A stretch of DNA of 6,093 nucleotides from Chloroflexota bacterium (GTDB lineage Bacteria; Chloroflexota; FW602-bin22; JAMCYS01), in contig JAJZQK010000232.1 of NCBI GenBank assembly GCA_021847625.1, positions 1-6,093 on the forward strand. Direction: 5' to 3'. A model generated the notes under the pieces. It ran no database searches and had not been told where the DNA came from. It was given only the letters and a program-made list of their open reading frames with translations. How positions within the stretch are numbered: position 1 is the first letter of the stretch; each line of letters begins with the position of its first letter. Made by a program: the position numbers and the translations under genes. Positions 1-5,666 of the stretch are shown here, piece after piece.

Positions 1-378
1 TGCGCGGAGGTTGCCGGGCGGATGAAGCACGAGGCCGCCGTGGTCGCGGGGCGCACCACCGTGGGCGAGCTCGTGGCCCTCTTTGAGCGCTGTTCGCTCG
101 TCCTTGGTGTTGACAGCGGGCCTTTGCACATGGCCGTCGCGGCGGGGACGCCGACGGTGCATCTCTTCGGCCCGAGCGACGACAGGGCCTTCGGGCCCTT
201 TGGGGACTCGAATCTGCACGCCGTCGTCAGGTCAGACGTGGAGTGCGCTCCCTGCCACCGCTTCGATTGGCCCGCGGAGCAGATGGCGGAGCACGACTGC
301 ATGAGAAGGATTGTGCCCGGAACGGTCGCCGACGCCGCCATGCGGGTCCTAAGCGCTTCGCCAGCTCGACTTGGGTAG
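1..378 (+). CDS. Glycosyltransferase family 9 (heptosyltransferase-like), C-terminal part, 5' end outside window
   Basis: The frame is open from base 1 and ends at TAG 376-378, so about 125 C-terminal residues are visible. They match the sugar-nucleotide-binding half of the ADP-heptose:LPS heptosyltransferase family (GT9). The diagnostic block VDSGPLHMAVAAGTPTVHLF lies at visible residues 37-56 and is followed by GPSD. A Cys-rich tail follows, with CAPC near residue 81 and DCMRRI before the final helix, which is typical of GT9 proteins. GT9 enzymes move a heptose or related sugar onto a lipid or polysaccharide acceptor at the cytoplasmic face of the inner membrane. The acceptor and donor here cannot be told, and GT9 members also occur in bacteria without classical LPS. 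No cell-surface polysaccharide neighbours are visible; the next gene, miaA, is 116 bp downstream on the same strand. Family call is firm, substrate unknown. Confidence 0.88.
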   Translation, partial: CAEVAGRMKHEAAVVAGRTTVGELVALFERCSLVLGVDSGPLHMAVAAGTPTVHLFGPSDDRAFGPFGDSNLHAVVRSDVECAPCHRFDWPAEQMAEHDCMRRIVPGTVADAAMRVLSASPARLG

Positions 379-494
379 GTGAAATGACCTTGGTTTCTCC
401 AGGGAGTGGATACGGGATCAGGAACCGATCCTGCTGTTACATAACGTCGACTATGCGCGTGAAAACGCCGCCTGGTAGTGGGTCGTGAGACGAG
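379..494. other. Intergenic spacer between the glycosyltransferase and miaA
   Basis: These 116 bp hold no convincing gene; a short overlapping frame here is a shadow. It contains a small inverted repeat, GGATC at 415-419 and GATCC at 427-431, with an alternative overlapping pairing CAGGA/TCCTG at 419-423/429-433. It also has a locally AT-richer stretch around TTACATAAC (437-445). That stretch could contain a -10 element for miaA, but I could not pair it with a good -35 hexamer. There is no hairpin followed by a T-run, so no intrinsic terminator is visible after the glycosyltransferase. Confidence 0.5.
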
Positions 495-1427
495 ATGATT
501 GAGAAGCCACCCCTCGTGGCCATAGTGGGACCGACGGCGGTAGGGAAGAGCGCGCTTGCCCTCGCCCTGGCCCCACGGTACCGGGGAGAGATCGTGTCGG
601 CCGATTCGCGTCAGGTTTACCGCTACATGGACATCGGCACGGCCAAGCCGACCACCCAGGAGAAAGCGCTCGTCCCCCATCACCTGGTCGATATCGTCGA
701 CCCGGACGAGCCCTATACCTTGGCGATGTACCAGCAGGACGCCTACGCGGCGATCGCCTGCGTGCACGACCGAGGCGGGCTGCCCATCCTGGTCGGGGGA
801 ACCGGCCTTTATGTTCGCGCCGCCCTCGGCGGCTTTGCCATCCCCGGGGTCGCGCCGAACGAAGCCGTGCGCTCCGAACTGGAGGAGTACGCGCGCGAGA
901 AGGGACCGCAAGCCCTCCACAGCCGGCTGGCCGCCGTCGACCCCGCCGCGGCCGCCAAGATAGACCCGCGTAACGTGCGCCGCGTCATCCGGGCCCTGGA
1001 AGTCTACGAGGTGACGGGGCGGCGCATCTCCGAGCTTCAGGAGTCGCAGCCGCCCCCCTACCGCGTGCTGACGATGGGCCTCACGGTCGAGCGGTCGGAA
1101 CTGTACCGGCGGATCGACGTTCGCGTGGACTGGATGATCGAGAACGGGCTCGTCGAAGAGACAAGAAGCCTGATCGAGCGCGGGTACGGCTGCGACCTGC
1201 CTTCGATGTCGAGCCTTGGCTACCGGCAGATCTGCCTGTACCTGAACGGCGAGATCAACCTGCCAGAAGCCGTCGACCTGATCAAGACGCGCACGCACAG
1301 GTTCGCCCGCCAGCAGTACACGTGGTTTCGGCTCGACGACCCCAGCATTGCCTGGCTGACCGCCGACGAGCGGGCCTCGGGGCAGGCTGGCGGTCTGGTC
1401 GAGAGGTTCCTAGAACACGAGGGGTAG
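495..1427 (+). CDS. miaA: tRNA dimethylallyltransferase MiaA
   Basis: MiaA transfers a dimethylallyl group from DMAPP to N6 of adenosine 37 in tRNAs that read codons starting with U, giving i6A37. This cytosolic modification supports codon-anticodon stability and frame maintenance. The 310-residue length is normal. Visible family motifs in order are the P-loop GPTAVGKS (12-19), SADSRQVYR (35-43) with the general-base Asp37, GTAKP (48-52), PHHLVD (61-66), GGTGLYVRA (101-109), DPRNVRRVIRALEVY (157-171), SLGYRQ (240-245) and the C-terminal RTHRFARQQYTWFR (266-279). The ATG at 495 puts the P-loop at the usual distance from the N-terminus. Its Shine-Dalgarno is weak (GAGACGAG just upstream). hflX follows on the same strand, an adjacency common in bacteria, but hfq, which lies between them in many proteobacteria, is absent here. 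No frameshift or missing motif was seen. Confidence 0.97.
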   Translation: MIEKPPLVAIVGPTAVGKSALALALAPRYRGEIVSADSRQVYRYMDIGTAKPTTQEKALVPHHLVDIVDPDEPYTLAMYQQDAYAAIACVHDRGGLPILVGGTGLYVRAALGGFAIPGVAPNEAVRSELEEYAREKGPQALHSRLAAVDPAAAAKIDPRNVRRVIRALEVYEVTGRRISELQESQPPPYRVLTMGLTVERSELYRRIDVRVDWMIENGLVEETRSLIERGYGCDLPSMSSLGYRQICLYLNGEINLPEAVDLIKTRTHRFARQQYTWFRLDDPSIAWLTADERASGQAGGLVERFLEHEG

Positions 1428-1444
1428 GCCATCGCCGGAACCCC
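1421..1444 (+). repeat. GC-rich hairpin over the miaA stop codon
   Basis: GGGGT (1421-1425) pairs with ACCCC (1440-1444). Inside it, GGC (1427-1429) pairs with GCC (1434-1436) around a CATC loop. The stem includes the miaA TAG (1425-1427). No T-run follows, so it does not look like an intrinsic terminator. It could protect the miaA mRNA end or be chance in GC-rich DNA. Confidence 0.3.
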
Positions 1445-1461
1445 GCGGGCTGACCTGCGCT

Positions 1462-1490
1462 GTGGCGGAAAATGTGCTAATAGTAATAAT
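1462..1490 (+). promoter_or_regulatory. Possible hflX promoter (weak -35, AATAAT -10)
   Basis: An AT-rich patch, TAATAGTAATAAT (1478-1490), stands out in GC-rich surroundings just after miaA. AATAAT at 1485-1490 matches five of six bases of the sigma70-type -10 consensus. With a 17-bp spacer the -35 position is GTGGCG (1462-1467), which matches only three of six. Initiation about 7 nt downstream would fall near 1497, right at the first stem of the structured leader. The position argues for a promoter; the poor -35 argues against certainty. Confidence 0.35.
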
Positions 1491-2949
1491 GCACCCGGGT
1501 GGACGTGGAAGGTGCAGCGCGCAGAAGGCACGGGTCCACCTTGGAGAGGGCTCCAACGCGAGAGGAGGAAGCGAGATCATCGAGAACAGAAGCCTAGATA
1601 GCGGCACGGCCAACGTCTTCACCCAGGATCTGTCGGAGAGGCAGGCCGTGCTCGTCGGCGTGGAAACACCGGAAGACACCGGTCCCTGGTCCCTGGAAGA
1701 CAGTCTCAAGGAGCTCGGGTTCTTGGCCGAAACGGCCGGCATGGTCCCGGTCGGGCAGGTGACGCAACGTCTGGCCCGGCCGCATCCGGCGCACTATCTC
1801 GGCCGAGGCAAGATCCAGGAGATCCTCGAACTCAAGCGAAGCCTCGACTACGACGTCGTCCTCGTCGACGACGAGCTCGCCCCCAGCCAGCTGCGTAACC
1901 TGGAATCGGCCCTTGCCTGCCCGATTGTCGATCGTACAGCTCTGATCTTGCGCATATTCGCGGCACGGGCGCGGACTCGGGAAGGTAAACTGCAAGTGGA
2001 TCTGGCCCAGTACGAGTACCTGCTGCCCAGGTTGGCGGGACAATGGACCCACCTAGAACGGCAGAGAGGCGGTTTGGCCACGCGCGGTGGCCCGGGCGAG
2101 ACGCAGTTGGAGACAGATAGGCGAATCGTGCGCGAACGCATCGCCGAGCTGAAGCAGCGACTGGAGGGAGTACGCCAACACCGGGCACAATATCGCAAGC
2201 GCCGTGCAAGAGCTGACCTGCCTGTCATAGCGTTCGTCGGGTATACGAACGCCGGCAAGTCCACGCTCTTCAATGCCCTCACCTCCGCGGGCGTCCTGGC
2301 GGAGAATAAGCTGTTCGCCACGCTTGATCCGACGACCAGGCGGGTTCAATTACCCGGCGGGCAGGTGGTGCTCTTCTCGGACACCGTGGGTTTCATCCAG
2401 AAGCTGCCCACCTCCGTCGTGGCGGCTTTCCGCGCCACGTTGGAGGAGGTGGCCGAGGCGGATGTGCTGCTTCATGTGCTCGACATAACCCACAAGCAAG
2501 CCTACGAGCAAAGTGAAACGGTGAGGGAGATCCTCGCCGAGCTGGGGCTGCAGGACAAGCCCGTGGTCACGGCTCTGAACAAGATCGATCTGGCCGTCTC
2601 CGAGGACCTGGGTGGTGACGGCAAGGTTGAGGAGGGGGATATTCGGCAAACGCTCACTGACCTCTGCCAGGTGTATCCGCACGGCGTCGCCGTATCGGCG
2701 ACGCGCGGTTGGGGGCTCGAACGGCTGCTGCGGGAGGTCGAGTCCGTCGTCGAGGGCGGATGGGTCGACGTGAGCGTGGACATACCCTATGGCCGAACCG
2801 AACTCGTGGCGCTTATACACGAGAGAGGCACGGTGAAAGAGGAGTCGTTCCGCCCCGAGGGAACCCACATCCGCGGCCGGGTGCCGAGGCGGCTGGCGGA
2901 GCGATTCCGCGCCTTCGACTCTGGCGACGGGTCGCGCAAGATCGGCTAG
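1462..2949 (+). CDS. hflX: GTPase HflX (ribosome-splitting / rescue GTPase)
   Basis: HflX is a translational GTPase-family protein that binds the 50S subunit and, in studied bacteria, splits stalled or stress-inactivated 70S ribosomes. Numbering is from the GTG at 1462 (495 aa). The HflX N-terminal domain runs from about AVLVGVE (62-68) through GKLQVDLAQ (175-183) and the family signature GPGETQLETDRR (210-221). A helical linker follows, then the G domain: G1 GYTNAGKST (260-268), G2 FATLDPTTRR (285-294), G3 DTVGF (307-311), G4 NKID (373-376), G5 SA (412-413). A short C-terminal domain ends at 495. All nucleotide-binding motifs are intact. The start is doubtful. GTG 1462 and ATG 1489 have no ribosome binding site, and the first 38 residues look unlike the family. 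A strong AGGAGG (1563-1568) sits 7 nt before an in-frame ATC (1576), which would give 457 aa and a family-like N-terminus. The next canonical start, GTG 1648, would cut into the conserved AVLVGV strand. Confidence 0.95.
   Translation: MAENVLIVIMHPGGRGRCSAQKARVHLGEGSNARGGSEIIENRSLDSGTANVFTQDLSERQAVLVGVETPEDTGPWSLEDSLKELGFLAETAGMVPVGQVTQRLARPHPAHYLGRGKIQEILELKRSLDYDVVLVDDELAPSQLRNLESALACPIVDRTALILRIFAARARTREGKLQVDLAQYEYLLPRLAGQWTHLERQRGGLATRGGPGETQLETDRRIVRERIAELKQRLEGVRQHRAQYRKRRARADLPVIAFVGYTNAGKSTLFNALTSAGVLAENKLFATLDPTTRRVQLPGGQVVLFSDTVGFIQKLPTSVVAAFRATLEEVAEADVLLHVLDITHKQAYEQSETVREILAELGLQDKPVVTALNKIDLAVSEDLGGDGKVEEGDIRQTLTDLCQVYPHGVAVSATRGWGLERLLREVESVVEGGWVDVSVDIPYGRTELVALIHERGTVKEESFRPEGTHIRGRVPRRLAERFRAFDSGDGSRKIG
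1498..1568 (+). promoter_or_regulatory. Putative structured leader and ribosome binding site of hflX
   Basis: GGTGGAC (1498-1504) pairs perfectly with GTCCACC (1534-1540). Within that loop GTGC (1512-1515) can pair with GCAC (1528-1531). Immediately after comes the perfect hairpin TTGGAG-AGGG-CTCCAA (1541-1556), and 6 nt later the Shine-Dalgarno AGGAGG (1563-1568). Alternative pairings also exist: AAGGTG (1509-1514) with CACCTT (1537-1542), which excludes the first stem, and CTCC (1551-1554) with GGAG of the SD (1564-1567). This architecture fits a 5' leader better than coding sequence. I do not recognise a known riboswitch class in it. The stems are seen directly; a regulatory role is inferred. 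Confidence 0.4.
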
Positions 2950-2971
2950 GCCTCCAAATGGTGGGACGTAT

Positions 2972-3000
2972 TTGACAGGCCCTCCCTACCGGCGTATCAT
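2972..3000 (+). promoter_or_regulatory. Sigma70-type promoter of the alpha/beta hydrolase gene
   Basis: TTGACA at 2972-2977 is a perfect -35 hexamer. TATCAT at 2995-3000 matches five of six bases of the -10 consensus, and the spacer is exactly 17 bp. A transcript would begin near 3007, about 20 nt before the ATG at 3028, leaving a short leader that carries the RBS. It lies only 22 bp after the hflX stop, with no terminator between, so the hydrolase may also be reached by read-through from hflX. Confidence 0.75.
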
Positions 3001-3021
3001 CCTACCTACACGGAGGGCCTG
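2976..3021 (+). repeat. Perfect 10-bp inverted repeat spanning promoter and RBS
   Basis: CAGGCCCTCC (2976-2985) is the exact reverse complement of GGAGGGCCTG (3012-3021); 26 bp separate the arms. The left arm starts in the last two bases of the -35 box and runs into the spacer. The right arm contains the Shine-Dalgarno GGAGGG (3012-3017), 10 nt before the ATG. A related half, AGGCCTCC (2948-2955), lies at the end of hflX. It may be a protein-binding operator, or a stem that forms only in read-through RNA. Confidence 0.6.
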
Positions 3022-3027
3022 AAGTCT

Positions 3028-3750
3028 ATGCCGACGAAGCGAGTCCTGTTTCGTAATGGTGACATTCGGCTGGTGGGAGAGCTCCACCTGCCCGCCGATG
3101 GGTCGCAATGTCCGGGGCTCGTCGTGTGCCATGGGCTGGCAAGCCGCAAGGAACGGCACGCCGATTTCGGGTCCTTCGCCGCTCGCCACGGAATCGCCAC
3201 CCTGATCTTCGATGCCAGAGGGCACGGAGAGAGCGAGGGCAGGCTGGACGGGCAGTCGTTGTCCGACGTGGCCGCCGCCCTACAATTCCTGGGGGAGCAA
3301 CCTAGCGTGGATGCTACCAGACTCTCGATAAGGGGGTCGAGCCTGGGAGGGCACTTCGCTCTGCACGCCGCCGCGGAGTTGCCGGCGATCAAAGCATGCG
3401 TGGCCGTCTCGCCCGCGCCGGAGGGCATCCTAGCAGAGGGGCTGGCGAGGATGGCAGCAGCCTTCGGCACCATCCCTGACCCGCGCGTTGACCTATTGGA
3501 CTTCCAGAACTATCTTCGGTCGCGGAACCTCTCGGCCACCGTGGGACGGATAGCCCCGCGACCGTTACTCTTGATCCACTGCAGCGGAGACGAAGTGATC
3601 CCGTCCGCCGTGTCCTCCCAGCTGTACGCCGCTGCCGGAGAGCCGAAGGAACTATGGTTGCTGCCGGGCGGCAGTCATACCAGCGCACAGCACGACACGT
3701 CTGTTCACCAGCGTACGATCGCCTGGCTCCACCGCTGGCTTACTCCATGA
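3028..3750 (+). CDS. Alpha/beta hydrolase (serine hydrolase, probable esterase or acyl-peptidase-like)
   Basis: A 240-residue single-domain alpha/beta hydrolase, probably cytosolic because no signal peptide or membrane segment is seen. The oxyanion-hole region is CHGLASRKE (34-42), followed by FDARGHGES (61-69), typical of this fold. The nucleophile elbow is GSSLG (103-107), placing the catalytic Ser at 105. The acid is likely Asp188 in CSGDEVIP, and the base His217 in GGSHTS. All three catalytic positions are in the right order and spacing, so it should be active. Small proteins of this type cleave esters, thioesters or amides; the substrate cannot be predicted. ATG 3028 is supported by GGAGGG 10 nt upstream and by the promoter before it. 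Its stop codon lies inside the 3' end of the convergent dehydrogenase gene. No operon partner on the + strand is visible downstream. Confidence 0.9.
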   Translation: MPTKRVLFRNGDIRLVGELHLPADGSQCPGLVVCHGLASRKERHADFGSFAARHGIATLIFDARGHGESEGRLDGQSLSDVAAALQFLGEQPSVDATRLSIRGSSLGGHFALHAAAELPAIKACVAVSPAPEGILAEGLARMAAAFGTIPDPRVDLLDFQNYLRSRNLSATVGRIAPRPLLLIHCSGDEVIPSAVSSQLYAAAGEPKELWLLPGGSHTSAQHDTSVHQRTIAWLHRWLTP

Positions 3751-4513
3751 ACACGCCGCCGTCCACGACTAGCGACTGGCCCGTCATGTAGCTGGAGTCA
3801 TCCGAGGCCAGGAAGGACACGACGCTAGCCACGTCGTCGGGGACCTCCGCCCGCCCTAGCGGTATGGTCGATACCCGCTGTTTGAAGGTCTCGCCTTTTG
3901 GCCGGCCCTCGATCCTGCCGAGCTCCTCGTCGAGGTATTCCCACATCTTGGTGTCGACGAACCCCGGGCAGACCGAGTTGCAGGTGATGCCGTAGGGGGC
4001 AAAGTACATCGCCAACGCCCGCGTGACGTTCACGACGGCCGCCTTGCTGGCGGAATAGTGGGCATACAGGGGACGCCCTATCTTGGCGGCAACGGAGGCC
4101 ATGTTTATGACCCGTCCGCTCCGCTGGCTAGTCAGGTGATCCGCGATGGCCTGGCTGCAGAAGATGATCCCTTTGACGTTGATGGCAAACATCCTGTCGA
4201 TATCTTCGTTGGTGAGTTCCAGCCATGACTTCGCCTGGACGATACCGGCGTTGTTCACGAGGATGTCCACGCGCCCCATGTCGGCCACCGCGCGGGACAA
4301 CTTCTCTCTTGCCGCCGCCTGATCGGACACGTCCAGCTGAACTGCCAGCGACCGACGGCCGATAGCCGCAACTTCCTTGGCCGTGCTCTCGGCCGTCGCC
4401 AGGTCAATGTCGGCCGCGACCACGTCGGCACCGTCACGGGCGAGCCGCAAGGATACGGCCCGGCCTATGCCCCGGCCGGCGCCGGTCACGATAGCCACTT
4501 TGTTAGTAAGCAC
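3740..4513 (-). CDS. Short-chain dehydrogenase/reductase (SDR), NAD-dependent, FabG- or polyol/acetoin-type
   Basis: A 257-residue classical SDR. The Rossmann Gly motif is TGAGRGIG (10-17). An acidic residue ends beta-2 (Asp35 in AADID), which favours NAD(H) over NADP(H). NNAG lies at 87-90, and the catalytic tetrad is Asn112, Ser140 (NMAS), Tyr153 and Lys157 (YSASK). The C-terminal part, PGFVDTKMWEYLDEELG (183-199) and YMTGQSLVVDGG (242-253), resembles sugar-alcohol or 2,3-butanediol/acetoin dehydrogenases more than strict FabG. That is recalled similarity, and the substrate remains open. The start is GTG (4511-4513 on the + strand, read as complement), supported by a strong GGGAGGAG 8 nt upstream. 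It lies 52 bp downstream of mltG on the same strand and may be transcribed with it. Its 3' end overlaps the convergent hydrolase gene by 11 bp. Confidence 0.92.
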   Translation of the reverse strand: MLTNKVAIVTGAGRGIGRAVSLRLARDGADVVAADIDLATAESTAKEVAAIGRRSLAVQLDVSDQAAAREKLSRAVADMGRVDILVNNAGIVQAKSWLELTNEDIDRMFAINVKGIIFCSQAIADHLTSQRSGRVINMASVAAKIGRPLYAHYSASKAAVVNVTRALAMYFAPYGITCNSVCPGFVDTKMWEYLDEELGRIEGRPKGETFKQRVSTIPLGRAEVPDDVASVVSFLASDDSSYMTGQSLVVDGGVFME

Positions 4514-4521
4514 TAGTCTAT

Positions 4522-4529
4522 CTCCTCCC
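4522..4529 (-). promoter_or_regulatory. Ribosome binding site of the SDR gene
   Basis: On the minus strand this reads GGGAGGAG, 8 nt before the GTG start. It is one of the strongest Shine-Dalgarno sequences in the window and decides the GTG start for a gene that has no ATG at that position. Confidence 0.7.
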
Positions 4530-4560
4530 TTGTGTCTAGTTATCTACTCTGAGGAACAAA

Positions 4561-4580
4561 CGACGCTATCTGTAGCGTTG
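4561..4580 (-). terminator. Possible weak terminator or attenuator hairpin at the end of mltG
   Basis: Reading the minus strand, ACGCTA (4578-4573) and TAGCGT (4568-4563) form a perfect 6-bp stem around a CAGA loop, with one more possible pair beyond an A-C mismatch. It includes the mltG TAG stop (4568-4566). The bases after it, CGTTTGTTCC, contain only a short, broken T-run. It could reduce read-through from mltG into the SDR gene, but it is a weak intrinsic terminator at best. Confidence 0.3.
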
Positions 4581-5660
4581 CACGTTCTCGCTGTGCGCCT
4601 CGAGCGTCGAAGCAAACGCATGCGTCCCGTCGCCCTTGGCGACGAAGTATAGATACTCAGTGTCGGCAGGATGTAAGACGGCCTCGATGGCAGGTAGGCC
4701 AGGGTTACAGATGGGACCGGGCGGCAAGCCGGGGTACTTATAGGTGTTGTACGGCGAGTCAACCTGCAGGTCGAGCACGGACAGAGCCTTCTTCCAGTAG
4801 CCATCTGCCGGTTCCGCCCCAGTCGCCGCGAGCGCGTACTGCACCGTCGGGTCGGCCTGCAAGGGCATGCCAAGCCGCAGCCGGTTAAGGAATACCCCCG
4901 CCATCAGCGGCCGCTCGGCAGGATCCTGCGCTTCCCGCTCGATGATGGAGGCAAGCGTCAGCGTCTCGTGGAGACTAAGCGTGAGATCGGTCGATCTGCC
5001 TTCCCAGGCCGGCTCCACGCGCTTGCCGAAGTCGTCGAGCATCCGCGTCAGCAGCTCCTCGGCGGTAGTGTCCTTCGTCAGCGCGTATGTATCGGGGAAA
5101 AGGTAACCCTCGAGGTTGGCATCACTGGGACGATCCTTGAGAAAGTCGTACTGCCAGCTGTCTTTGGCTCCCAACGCCAGGAAATCGCTCTTCTTGGCAA
5201 TGCCTCTGAACTCCAGCTCGTCACCGATCTGCTCCGTCCGCCAGCCTTCCAGCACTGTCAACCATCGCTGGGGATCACCGGCGCTCTGCAGTGCGTCCAG
5301 CACCTCACTCAGGCGCATGTTCTTCCGCAGCTTGTGCTCGCCCGCCTCGAGGCGCTGATCCAGCCCACGTGACCTGGCGAGAAGCCGGAAGAGGTCAGCG
5401 TTGCGAATTATGCCTTCCTTCTCCAGCCGGTCGGCTATCTGGCCCGCGCTCTCGCCTTGCTGAACGCCAAATACCACCTCTGTGCTATCGTTGCCCGGCG
5501 GTGTCTCCAACTGATTCACCACCAGCTCGGTCAGAAACTGGCTAACGCTATCGCCCGCCAGAATGAGGGCAGCGAAGGAGGCAGCGACGAGAAGCATAAC
5601 GGCAAGCGCCAGAATCAGCAGAATTCTGGTGCCTCTGTGCTGCCGCGGGCGGTCGTCCAT
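4566..5660 (-). CDS. mltG: Endolytic murein transglycosylase MltG (YceG-like)
   Basis: MltG cleaves nascent glycan strands near the membrane and is thought to set glycan chain length during peptidoglycan synthesis. The protein has 364 residues, a usual size. A short basic cytoplasmic N-terminus is followed by one transmembrane segment (about 12-35), anchoring an extracytoplasmic domain. A LysM-like part follows (about 62-123; VQQGESAGQIADRLEKEGII), then the YceG catalytic domain: LEGYLFPDTY (183-192), ASIIEREA (237-244) with catalytic Glu241, GVFLNRL (255-261), LQADPTVQYAL (267-277), SPYNTYKYPGLPPGPICNPG (302-321) and YLYFVAKGDGTHAF (336-349). Glu241 aligns with E. coli Glu218. ATG 5658-5660 is chosen because it precedes the membrane anchor directly. 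It starts 6 bp after the ruvX stop, so the two are very likely co-transcribed. All key motifs are intact. Confidence 0.96.
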   Translation of the reverse strand: MDDRPRQHRGTRILLILALAVMLLVAASFAALILAGDSVSQFLTELVVNQLETPPGNDSTEVVFGVQQGESAGQIADRLEKEGIIRNADLFRLLARSRGLDQRLEAGEHKLRKNMRLSEVLDALQSAGDPQRWLTVLEGWRTEQIGDELEFRGIAKKSDFLALGAKDSWQYDFLKDRPSDANLEGYLFPDTYALTKDTTAEELLTRMLDDFGKRVEPAWEGRSTDLTLSLHETLTLASIIEREAQDPAERPLMAGVFLNRLRLGMPLQADPTVQYALAATGAEPADGYWKKALSVLDLQVDSPYNTYKYPGLPPGPICNPGLPAIEAVLHPADTEYLYFVAKGDGTHAFASTLEAHSENVQRYR

Positions 5661-5666
5661 GCCTAC

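Noticed and set aside
379..494. Small gene or continued glycosyltransferase frame between the glycosyltransferase and miaA
   Set aside because: The glycosyltransferase ends at the usual place for its family, and the short frame over this spacer begins inside it in another phase with no family signal.
1462..1575. N-terminal extension of HflX as a real extra domain
   Set aside because: No SD before GTG 1462 or ATG 1489, and the peptide looks unlike HflX. The DNA is dense in inverted repeats, better explained as a leader. Kept as a stated doubt because it cannot be excluded.
1594..2321. Several overlapping minus-strand frames opposite the HflX N-terminal domain
   Set aside because: They overlap each other and a conserved gene, and none has a recognisable motif.
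2350..2868. Open frame of 172 codons on the minus strand within hflX
   Set aside because: It lies antisense to the conserved G domain of HflX, has no recognisable domain and is explained by the high GC content, which leaves few stop codons in shadow frames.
2950..2990. Intrinsic terminator after hflX
   Set aside because: The only strong repeat here, 2976-3021, has a 26-nt loop, no following T-run and overlaps a clear promoter and RBS.
3006..3473. Open frame of 155 codons on the minus strand opposite the hydrolase
   Set aside because: It is antisense to the catalytic core of a clear alpha/beta hydrolase and shows low-complexity Ser/Ala/Pro/Arg content typical of shadow frames.
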